DNA of 64,000 bases, taken from an uncultured Prevotella sp. (GTDB lineage: Bacteria; Bacteroidota; Bacteroidia; Bacteroidales; Bacteroidaceae). Below the pieces are notes generated by a model that ran no database searches, was not told the origin of the DNA, and saw nothing but the letters and a program-made list of their open reading frames with translations. Of this stretch, positions 53,001 to 61,500 are shown piece by piece; position 1 is the first letter of the stretch; every line of letters begins with the position of its first letter. The DNA lies in assembly GCA_946624005.1 (NCBI GenBank), contig CAMORS010000005.1:1-64000 (forward strand), in the 5' to 3' direction. Made by a program: the position numbers and the translations under genes.

Positions 53001-53922
53001 CATCACCTTCCCAGCCGATGCTACTGGTCGCGCCAAGCTGTTCAACACGGGCGACGTGACCCGACAGCTGACCGTCAACGAGGCAGAGTCGACAGCCAAC
53101 CGCTCGTGGAACTATGTGGGCAACCCCTACCCTGCCTACTACGACATCTACTACATGGACTTCACGGCACCTATCACCGTATGGAACGGATCGACCTACA
53201 AGGCCTACTCCATTGCCGACGACCAGTTCGTGCTGCGTCCCATGCAGGCCTTCTTCGTGCAGAAGCCCGACGCTGTGGACAACATCATCTTCCACAAGGA
53301 GGGCCGACAGCTGACCACCGACGTCAACCACCTCAATGCTGCTCCGCGAGCCAATGCCGCAACGCGCAGTAACCGCAGCCTGTTCGACATCCAGATAGAG
53401 AGCAGCGAGCTGAGCTCTGACGAGACCCGCGTGGTGGTCAACAGCCAGGCACAGATGGGCTATGAGGTAGAGCGCGACGCTGCCAAGTTCATGAGTTCGG
53501 AACCACAGGTGCCGCAGCTCTACACCTTCGACACCGAGGGCAACAGCTACGCCATCAACGAGCGTCCGATAGACAACGGACTGGTCAGCCTGGCCTACTA
53601 TGCCGGACAGGCTGACAACTACACCATCCGAGCCCTGCGCGCCGATGGCACCGTGAGCCTGTACGACAGCGAGACCGACACCACCGTCGACCTCACTACA
53701 GAGGAGTATACCTTCTATAGCGATCCGACCAACGGTATCAACACCAGTCGCTTCAAGCTGACTTTCACCGTCGCCGATACGACACCCACCGACATCGAAG
53801 GCATTGACGTCGTGCACGATGCGTCTCAGACGCGTCACATCTACGACCTGCAGGGCCGCCGTGTGGACGAAGCCCAGAAGGGCATCTTCATCGAGGACGG
53901 CAAGAAGATTGTCCGCAAGTAA
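50056..53922 (+). CDS. BspA-like leucine-rich-repeat surface protein with T9SS tail
   Basis: 1288 residues with a signal peptide (about 1-25). The first 480 residues contain beta-sandwich modules with repeated FKYRYYGGGLDLQLYIDG and FYYRSMRKDGNSG patterns. Residues about 496-830 are LRR_5/BspA-type repeats (IPNGAFRDKSRLNSVIMPEG; IGENAFRGTNLRTVNIPS; KIEELAFANCSSLQDVDF). A further domain includes NPGRLLNTCDALTADNAATM and GQGYIFHCNTACTITFPA, and the tail IYDLQGRRVDEAQKGIFIED is a T9SS sorting domain. BspA-like proteins mediate adhesion or coaggregation. The stretch about 51040-52500 is clearly richer in A/T than both sides, coincident with the LRR part. Confidence 0.88.
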   Translation: MKKTILSHSMAVLLLTIVGSLAAQAKVIIPFGQVYQQPFEAKYYYAVQGAEGPGDTWFALDFDDTSWGTLTMPISSEGTITYYNTVRPNERCRYWVRKYFNLTSADLTNDFFIQYAHDDECTLYLNGTKLFDENGAANYNIYRLTETTKALLQAGENVLCMYVNDSGGGGMYMDFGLYEDEGDFQDIVKESNLPVSFTNDTENPWQLNGVNAVNGNQGKNYSTSTLQMTFTNTYTAELKFDWFKYRYYGGGLDLQLYIDGVLMSSTTNSSWTTPRFYIQPGEHVVTFRDTIGSDNYRANSGLRNIILREIYPLESAVLTANSMPITFQNNDTYPWTIEDGYIQNTNYGYNNTTSRFSTTFTIEQTSKFQFYYRSMRKDGNSGSSSYHQTKFFMNGILYEYAYDRREFDNRIAIGLEPGTYTFEFVDSVYNTGTEYVSQIKDIELSNNWIDVELASAGTLGYEVLYSGKADVLDDAEFVKVTGPMNAADWTDIMNMQNLIALDLSGAVIAEIPNGAFRDKSRLNSVIMPEGITRIGENAFRGTNLRTVNIPSTVITIGKLAFYGTPLQHLTFTENATIDKIEELAFANCSSLQDVDFSNTIALTNIGNGVFYNCKQLNNIIIPNTVTTMGYAVLQDCSKLKSVVFSEAMTIINDHMCSGCTALENVQMPTEPISINYAAFNGTSSLKNIDIPNTVKEIKGYAFQNSGLESIALPVTLDYLYSCAFNNCKSLKHIEMPSYLEAGDAGYYTRYYWASNDYITSDYGSEGGRYYGYRRNFINCPAIETIVMRSATPPAITSDPFEGSRSKNLIEIAVPSFSVVNYKLDTYWKQFGSIVEGDDVDYWKITSPLMLTNNRRMQGKPDIDLYFGGQLTVGGSAPMPTGQFNYYVNESNPGRLLNTCDALTADNAATMFSVEANKWFFFTPLYDVNIADIEVSNGASYVFRYYDAQNRAANGASGSWKNVDTDKLVGGQGYIFHCNTACTITFPADATGRAKLFNTGDVTRQLTVNEAESTANRSWNYVGNPYPAYYDIYYMDFTAPITVWNGSTYKAYSIADDQFVLRPMQAFFVQKPDAVDNIIFHKEGRQLTTDVNHLNAAPRANAATRSNRSLFDIQIESSELSSDETRVVVNSQAQMGYEVERDAAKFMSSEPQVPQLYTFDTEGNSYAINERPIDNGLVSLAYYAGQADNYTIRALRADGTVSLYDSETDTTVDLTTEEYTFYSDPTNGINTSRFKLTFTVADTTPTDIEGIDVVHDASQTRHIYDLQGRRVDEAQKGIFIEDGKKIVRK

Positions 53923-53951
53923 CTTGTCAACTTGTTAACTTGTCCACTTAA
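53923..53951. repeat. 8-bp repeat around the stop codon
   Basis: AACTTGTC, AACTTGTT, AACTTGTC in tandem directly after the BspA-like stop codon. Only 42 bp separate the two genes, which are probably co-transcribed. Confidence 0.6.
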
Positions 53952-53964
53952 AAAAAGAACAACT

Positions 53965-56900
53965 ATGCGAGGTTTCAAGTATATTCTCTTCGCGTTGGCA
54001 TTCATAGCGAGTGCCAACGTGTGGGGGCAATACAATCCGGCGAACCCTGCGGAGCCTGGAGCACCTGTTCGGCAGCACACGCTGACGCTTCAGGCCGATC
54101 CGCCTGGGGGAGGAAGCTTCAACCTAAACGCGACGACCACCCAGAATGCGGGTGCCACCATCAGTCTTCGCGCCTATACGGCTTCCAACTTCACGTTCGT
54201 CTCGTGGGAAGAAGATGGCACGGTCATATCCACCACCGCCAACTTCAACTACACGATGCCCGACCGCGACGCCACGCTCATTGCCCACTACATCTATACA
54301 CCTTCCAGTCCAGCGGAGCCTTCCGAGCCTGATATTCTGGCCAAGCCCGTCTTTTCGAATCTCTATCTGACGGCCAATCCATCGGCTGGCGGCAGCTTCA
54401 ACATCGCAAGCGGCAACAGCTATCAGGTGGGCAATTCCGTCAGAGTGCAGGCCAATCCGGCTTCCAATTTCACGTTTACGAACTGGACACTCAATGGCGA
54501 AGTCATCTCTACAAGCCGAACTTTCGACTATGTCATGCTGGAAGGCATCGACGCCAACCACCTCGTGGCCAACTTCACGTATACGCCGGGCAGTCCCAGT
54601 GAGCCCAGCCAGCCGGTGTTCAACCGTAGGGTCTACCTGATGGCCGACCCTGCTGCAGGCGGATATTTCAACGTGGCAAGCGGCAACGAGTATGCCGAAG
54701 GGTCGTCGCAGACCTTCCGCGCCTACAACAACCAGTGGTATACGTTCCAAAACTGGACCATCGACGGCGTCATCGTCAGCACCAGCAGCACGTACACGAT
54801 GACCATTCCCGACCACGACGTTACGCTCGTGGCCCACTACAGCTACGAATACAATCCCGGCAACCCCAACGAGCCGGGACAACCCACCGACAAGCACCTC
54901 AGCATCTATGGCATGACGGCCAACGGCATGCTCGGGCAGACGGTGCTCTATCCTGTATTCTTAGAGAACACCGAGGATGTCTATGGTGTCACGGTGGTGC
55001 TGAAATTCCCTGAGGGCTTCACGCCCATCACGTCCAATGCCGTGCAGGCAGAGCGTGCCGCAGGCCATTCGCTGGTAGTGGAACCCTACTCCGCCGAAAC
55101 GAATGCCTACCGCTTCGACCTGACGGGCAACACGCCGCTGACGGGACAGAACGGTAAGATCTTCGACGTTCCTGTGAGCATCGGCAGCAGTCTGATGACC
55201 GGACAGAGCTACGAGGTGATTCTCTCCAATGCAGCCCGCGTCAACCTCGACGGCTCTAAAGAGGTGATTAACACCCGCAACGGCTATATCTATGTTGAAG
55301 AACAGAAGGAGGACGGCCTCTATGCACAGTTCGCCTACGAGAAGCTCCAGGGAAGGGTGAAGTTCAACAACCTCTCGTCTGACAAGGCGCTGAGCTACTT
55401 CTGGGAGTTTGGCGACGACACATTCAGCACCGAGCAGTCGCCCCTGCATGTCTACGCCCGGTCGGGTTACTACGATGTTCGCCTGACCGTTCAGGGACAG
55501 ACGGGCACCGACGTGGCGATGATGACCGTACTGATCAACGACGAGTCGACTTGGCGCGTCAATGGTTCATTCTTCCTTGACACCGAGGTGCGCTCCGTGC
55601 GCCACTTCACATCGGCAGACGATCTCTTTGCCTTCCTCTCGGCACGTCCCATCGACAGCAACATGCAACTGACGGTAAAGGCCGGCGAGACGTTCAGCTA
55701 TGCGCTGACCGACGAGAACATCGCCCGTCTGTCGGCCATACAGACAGCGCTGGCCGACGGTGGCTATACCCTTTCCATAAAGAAAGGTGCTGGCACGGGC
55801 GAGGCAGTCCTGAGCTTCGGCAATCCCGGCGACCACATCGAGAGCAACGTGGTGCAACTCTTCACAGCGCTCGGACAGAGCATCGCCTGCGACGACGTCA
55901 CCATCCGTCTGTGGGGCATCGGCTTCAACCCCTCGAAGCTCACCGCCGTTGAGGGGCAGACCATCCTCGCTGGCCAGACGACAGCCGAAGTAGACTTTGC
56001 GCCCATCAGCACCGACCTCACCTTCACGTGGACGGCCACTGCCGACTCCGATGCGCTGTCGGGCTTCACAGAACAGGGAACGGGCAACATCCCCGCGATG
56101 ACCATCGCCAGCACCAGCAACGAGGAATGCCACCTTATTTATAATATAAGCGCTAAGTATCAGGGACGTCCCTTCATGGACCTGACGCATACCATCACGG
56201 TGAAGCCTTCGCTTGAAGGTCAGTTTACCAACCTCAAGCCTGCCGACGGAGCCTCCCTGCAGACAACGACGGTCACCCTCGAATGGAACGAGATCCGCAA
56301 TGCCGTCTACGATGTCTACCTCTGGAACGCTGCCAACCAGCGTCCCGCCACTCCCGTGGCAGCAGGCATTGCAGAGCTGAGCTACACATCGCAAAACTTC
56401 TGTCAGAACGAGAAGAGCTACAAATGGCAGGTGGTGGCCCGCAACGGCGAGCAGCAGCTGGCCAGTGACACCATGCACTTCTCAGTACATGTTCTGCCCG
56501 ACCTCCATGTAATAGCTGTCAATGCATACGGTGAAGACCCGCAAGAGCCTTCTTATCTTGAGGCAGCCCGCACCATCACCGTAGAATGGACCGTACGCAA
56601 CGACGGCGAAGGCGACACGGGCTCTCAGACATGGACCGACCGTGTGTGGCTCGTTCCTGACGTCTATGGCGGAACGAACCAAACCAACTGCAAGCTTATG
56701 GCCACGGTGCAAAACGTGCGCAGCCTCTCGGCTGGCGGACAATACACCAACCAGGCACAGTTCACCGTCGAGGAGTCGCAATATGGGAGCTACTATCTGC
56801 TTGTGTCCTCCGATATGAGCAGCGTCACACAGATAGAATGGAGCAGTGTAGGTGGCTCCATCGTCAATCCGTACGAACCAGGCAATGGTTCCTACGGCTA

Positions 56901-58494
56901 TCTCTACGCCAAGACTACCGCTTCGGGCAACCACGTCGAAGAGGATGGCGAGACATCGACACGCTCCGACAATTTCTTCTACCAGAAGATAGACATCGCC
57001 ATGCCCACCATGGACGATACCGACTGGACACTCCTCAAGCAGTTCTACCTGCAGCAAGGCAATGGCGCGGGATGGAAGACGAAGTGGAACTTCGATGTCG
57101 AGCGCCACACAACGCTGACGCTGCCTGGTGTGAGTATCCTCAGCGGACACGTCGTCAGCATCGACCTGCCTGAGAACGGGTTGACAGGCTCGTTCCCCTT
57201 CGACCTGTTCCGCCTACCCTCTCTGCGCTCGCTCAACCTCAGGGCCAACCAGCTCTCAGGCGATATAGCAGAAGGCATGGCGGCCTTCATCGCTGCCAGT
57301 GGGGACATGCAATTCCCGCTGACAACGCTCAACATCGCCAACAACCAGCTCGAAGGCAATATCGGTGCTTTCGTGCAGCCGCTGACAGCACTGACAACGC
57401 TCTATGCTTCGGGTAACCGCTTCGACGAGGTGAGTCCGATGATTCCACAGAAGGTAACAACGCTTACATTGGGCGGACAGACCATCTACTGCATCATCGA
57501 CCTCGACTTCCTGTCGGGCAATGTCTCACCTGCCGCTCTGCTGGCACAGTTGCCGAACATCGTGCGCTATAGCCACAGCCAGAGGCAATACGCCGACGCT
57601 GTCACGATTATCTGTTCTGCAGCCGACGATTGGCAGGCACGACTGGCGGTGAGCAGCGACAATATCACGTTCAGCAACGAAGGCAGCCAGAATGTCTTCT
57701 ACGGCGAGAGTGGCAGCACCATCAGTCTGAGCAGTCTGTCGCCGTTAGAAGACTGCACCTTCAGCATGCGCTTCACCTTCCCGCAGGGCGATGCCAACTT
57801 CAACGGCGATGTCAACGTGCTTGACCTGCAGGCGCAAATCAACTTCGCCTTCGAGGCATACAACGACCGTCCGTTCAACTTCACCGCTGCCAATCTCTAT
57901 GTCGACAATGTCATCAACGTTCAGGACGTGGTGAAGATGGCCGACCTGCTACTCAACGTTGGAGGTAATCTCGCACCTTCGCACCCCCGCACCCCCGCAC
58001 CTTCGCACCCCTCGGGGAGTTCGGGAGGGGCCTCACTCTCCGTCAGCAACGGCAGACTGTGGATAGAGACCGACACGCCCGTGGCAGCCTTCGAGGTGAC
58101 GCTGAGCAGCAACAGTGCCGTCAGCGTGAGCAACAGTTTGGAGGAGATGGGCTTCACCTGTCTCACCCGCACTCATGGCGACATCACGCGCTTGGTGGGC
58201 TACTCTATGAACAATGCTACAATCCCCGTCGGCACAACAGCCATAGCACACCTCTCGCAGGCCGATGCCCACGTGCTTCATGCCGTGCTGGCCGACAGTC
58301 AGGCAGACGAAATAGATGTCATCATCGCTGAGGGCGGCAACGTCGCCACCGACATCTCCCCCGCTGAAGCTGTGTACGACGTGATTCCGTCGCGTCCCAT
58401 CTACGACCTGCAAGGAAGAATGATTGGCCATCCGACATCACCCCTCAAGAAAGGTGTCTATATCGTAGACGGGAAAAAGGTATTCATCAAATAA
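53965..58494 (+). CDS. giant secreted modular protein: InlB-type repeats, PKD, LRR, dockerin-like and T9SS domains
   Basis: 1509 residues from MRGFKYILFALAF (signal peptide). Three bacterial-repeat (InlB B-like) domains lie at about residues 33-110, 125-205 and 225-300, each with GGSFN or GGYFN, FTFVSW/FTFTNW, and ending in ATLIAHY/HLVANF/TLVAHY, joined by SPAEPSEP linkers. A cohesin-like segment follows (MTANGMLGQTVLYPVFLENT), then a PKD domain near 473 (SYFWEFGDDTFSTEQSPLHV). Near 1070-1130 there is an LRR stretch (GLTGSFPFDLFRLPSLRSLN), and near 1273-1325 a dockerin-like pair (GDANFNGDVNVLDL, DNVINVQDVVKMADLLL). Half of an in-frame palindromic element follows (57961-58012), and the end YDLQGRMIGHP...GVYIVDGKKVFIK is the T9SS tail. 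Confidence 0.85.
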   Translation: MRGFKYILFALAFIASANVWGQYNPANPAEPGAPVRQHTLTLQADPPGGGSFNLNATTTQNAGATISLRAYTASNFTFVSWEEDGTVISTTANFNYTMPDRDATLIAHYIYTPSSPAEPSEPDILAKPVFSNLYLTANPSAGGSFNIASGNSYQVGNSVRVQANPASNFTFTNWTLNGEVISTSRTFDYVMLEGIDANHLVANFTYTPGSPSEPSQPVFNRRVYLMADPAAGGYFNVASGNEYAEGSSQTFRAYNNQWYTFQNWTIDGVIVSTSSTYTMTIPDHDVTLVAHYSYEYNPGNPNEPGQPTDKHLSIYGMTANGMLGQTVLYPVFLENTEDVYGVTVVLKFPEGFTPITSNAVQAERAAGHSLVVEPYSAETNAYRFDLTGNTPLTGQNGKIFDVPVSIGSSLMTGQSYEVILSNAARVNLDGSKEVINTRNGYIYVEEQKEDGLYAQFAYEKLQGRVKFNNLSSDKALSYFWEFGDDTFSTEQSPLHVYARSGYYDVRLTVQGQTGTDVAMMTVLINDESTWRVNGSFFLDTEVRSVRHFTSADDLFAFLSARPIDSNMQLTVKAGETFSYALTDENIARLSAIQTALADGGYTLSIKKGAGTGEAVLSFGNPGDHIESNVVQLFTALGQSIACDDVTIRLWGIGFNPSKLTAVEGQTILAGQTTAEVDFAPISTDLTFTWTATADSDALSGFTEQGTGNIPAMTIASTSNEECHLIYNISAKYQGRPFMDLTHTITVKPSLEGQFTNLKPADGASLQTTTVTLEWNEIRNAVYDVYLWNAANQRPATPVAAGIAELSYTSQNFCQNEKSYKWQVVARNGEQQLASDTMHFSVHVLPDLHVIAVNAYGEDPQEPSYLEAARTITVEWTVRNDGEGDTGSQTWTDRVWLVPDVYGGTNQTNCKLMATVQNVRSLSAGGQYTNQAQFTVEESQYGSYYLLVSSDMSSVTQIEWSSVGGSIVNPYEPGNGSYGYLYAKTTASGNHVEEDGETSTRSDNFFYQKIDIAMPTMDDTDWTLLKQFYLQQGNGAGWKTKWNFDVERHTTLTLPGVSILSGHVVSIDLPENGLTGSFPFDLFRLPSLRSLNLRANQLSGDIAEGMAAFIAASGDMQFPLTTLNIANNQLEGNIGAFVQPLTALTTLYASGNRFDEVSPMIPQKVTTLTLGGQTIYCIIDLDFLSGNVSPAALLAQLPNIVRYSHSQRQYADAVTIICSAADDWQARLAVSSDNITFSNEGSQNVFYGESGSTISLSSLSPLEDCTFSMRFTFPQGDANFNGDVNVLDLQAQINFAFEAYNDRPFNFTAANLYVDNVINVQDVVKMADLLLNVGGNLAPSHPRTPAPSHPSGSSGGASLSVSNGRLWIETDTPVAAFEVTLSSNSAVSVSNSLEEMGFTCLTRTHGDITRLVGYSMNNATIPVGTTAIAHLSQADAHVLHAVLADSQADEIDVIIAEGGNVATDISPAEAVYDVIPSRPIYDLQGRMIGHPTSPLKKGVYIVDGKKVFIK
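57961..58012. repeat. half copy of the in-frame palindromic element (copy D)
   Basis: Only the right arm is present: GGTAATCTCGCACCTTCGCA followed by CCCCCGCAC units. It encodes GNLAPSHPRTPAPSHPSG, the same frame and peptide as copy C, between the dockerin-like pair and the rest of the C-terminal region. Confidence 0.8.
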
Positions 58495-58527
58495 CGCTAA
58501 AACCGGAATGATATGAATGAAGGTTTT

Positions 58528-58583
58528 GAATGATGAATGAAGAATGAAGAATTATGAATAATGAATTGTGCATTATGAAATAT
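58528..58583. repeat. 7-bp tandem array (GAATGAA/GAATTAT x8)
   Basis: Eight heptamers that include the start codon of the next gene (ATG at 58575 lies across the GCATTAT and GAAATAT units). Confidence 0.88.
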
Positions 58584-61500
58584 AAAACAAGATACTGGCT
58601 ACTGACGTTATGCTTCCTTACCATAGCGTCAACCGCTCTTGCACAAAGGCGAAACATCCTTTCTGTGCCGGACACGAAGGTGAGCATCGGACAAGCACTA
58701 CTGCCGGTAACGATAGAGAATACCGACGAGATTGTAGGATTGCAGTTCGACATCACCTTGCCCACAGCGGTAACTGCTGGCAACGAGGCCGTCACGACCA
58801 ACCGCTGCGACGGACACACCATCATCATCCGAAAGATGGAGGCCACTCGCTACCGCGTGATGCTCTACTCGGAGGGGATGAAGCCCCTCATCGCCCAACA
58901 GGGAACGGTGTTCTTTATCCCTATCACCACACCACAGTCGTACAGCCAGGGCGGCGAACACCCGATGTCCATCGGTAACGCCACGATGACCATCGCCTCG
59001 GGCGAGAATGTGCTGACAGATGCCAAGGCGGGCAAGCTCATCGTTTCCGACCTGCCCGACCTCACCGTGAAGAACATCCAGCCCCAGGGGCTGTCTATCG
59101 TCCCCGACGAACGGCTTTCGCTCTCATGGCAGGTACAGAACGTAGGCGGGGCTCCGACGGGCAAAGGGTGGACCGAGCAGATCCTACTGGTCAACAAACT
59201 TGGTACGCGTACCAAGCTGCTGGCCACCACCTATTGCGAAGAATCGCTGGCAGCTGGTGCCTCGCTGAACCGACAGGCAGAGATCACTATACCGAAACTG
59301 CTCGGCATCGATGGCAATGCTTATCTGCAGGTGCGCATCGTGCCTACCAGCGAAACGGGTGAGAGTACGGCTGCTCAGGGCAACAACATGCTGCAGGCAA
59401 CGCAGACGTTCACCGTAGCAAAACGGCTGTTCGTCGAAACGTCTCCCGCAGAGATTGCAGAGAACAGCAGTCAGCGCATCATGGTGAAAGTAAGCCGTAG
59501 CGGCGACTGGAGCGGCGAACAGACATTCACCATCTCTTCCAGCGATGCCCGTCTGCGCCTTCCTCAGCAAGCCACCGTACCAGCTGGTCAGTCTGGAGTG
59601 GAGCTGTTCACCAATATCACGGACAACAGTGTGGTCGACGACAATGACATCGTCACCGTAACAGCATCAGGCAACAGCTATCCTGCTGCCAACGGACAGC
59701 TCATCATCAACGACAACGAGATGGCCGACCTCACGCTGACAGCCTCGAAGAGTACAGTCAGCGAGGGCGAAACCTTCCAACTCACCGTCTCAACAGCCAC
59801 CCCCCAACACTCATCACCCATCACGGTGACGCTGACCAGCGAGCATCCCAAGCGATTCTCTTTCCCGCAGACGGTAAGCATCCCAGTGGGGAAGAAAACG
59901 GCAGTGGTGGAAGTGACGGCCATCGACGACGACTTGCCGGCGCAGACGCTGTCCTCTGCTTTCACGGCTTCGGCTCCCCGTCACAACACAGCAGAGGCCA
60001 TCGTCTTGCTACAGGATAACGACCTGCCAGTGCTGACACTGGAGCTCTCACCCTCTACTGTTCAAGAAAATGCTGGTCCCCTTGCCGTTGCTGCCACACT
60101 CAGACGTACCTCCCATACCGACTCGAAGATTACCGTCCGCCTCACCGACGACGCCAACGGGGCTCTCTATTACGGCAATCAGTCGATCGAACTGGCAAAG
60201 GGCGTTGAGGAGGTTCACTTCAATCTGGGACCTGTAGACAACGCCTCGGTCGATGGCGATCGTAACTATACCCTCACGGCGGCCGTATGGCTTTCGTCGT
60301 GCAGCTGTAGTGCAGTAGGCGAATCGGCAGGCAGCGTCACAGCGCAACTGCGTGTCCTCGACAACGACGGACCGGCGCTGAGCCTTTCTTCGTCGAAGGC
60401 GACAGTGAAAGAAGGTGACAAGACAACGCTCACCATCGAGCGCAACACTTCCAACGTTTCGCAGGCACTGACCATCGCCCTCTCGAGCGACTACGACGCC
60501 GGGCTCACCTACAGCCACAGCGTCACCATCCCCGCAGGCAAGAAATCGGCTACCGTAGAGGTGACAGCCAAGACCAACAGCCAGACGGGCGACAATCACA
60601 CCGTCGTCTTCACAGCCCAAAGTAGCGGCTATGCCTCGGCTACCTGCTACATCATGGTGACCGACCAGACGTTGCCTGATGCCCGCATCAGCAGCCTCAC
60701 GGCCAACGTACAGGAGGCGGAGGTGGGAACGGAAGCACAGCTGACGATGGTTGTCAACAATGAGGGTGTCGCCGAATTGCCAGCCGCCGTAGCCGTGAAG
60801 GTTTACAGTCAGGGCGAGGCAAAGGCTGTAGCCACGCTCTATACATCGGAAGCTCTTGCCGCCGGAGGAAGCCAGACGCTCAACAGAAACATCATCCTTC
60901 CCACGGAAGTAGGACGCCATCAGTTCTATGCGGTGGTCAATGAGTCGGGTGAAGTGAAAGAACTGTCGCACACCAACAACACCTCGCAGACAGTCGCCAT
61001 CAACACGATTGCTCCGTATAGCATCACCGTCACTACCAACAAGACGGTCTACAAGCAGGGTGAAACGGCAATCATCACTGGTCAGCTCACAGGTAACAAC
61101 ACTGCCGGTACAGCCGTCGACCTCTACATCATCAACGAGGGCGCACGGCAGGTATTCCCCGTCACCACCGACCAGCAGGGTGCGTTCCGATATGAATACA
61201 CGCCCTACTCCCTGCAGTCGGGCCACTTCATCGTCGGAGCCTGCTATCCCAACGAAGGACAGACCACCGAGATGGCCGCCTTCGATGTGTACGGGCTGCG
61301 ACGCACAGACAATAGCACCATCACCTGCGATGTGGTATGTGGTGAAACCGCAACTGGAAACATCCTACTGTTTAATCCTGGTAATCTGGCGCTGACAGGC
61401 GTCAAAGCAGAAATTCTTTCCGCTCCCGACAATTGTGTGGCAAGCGTTAACATCCCTTCAACCATTGCTGGCGGCAAGACGGTTCAACTGTCGTATTCTT

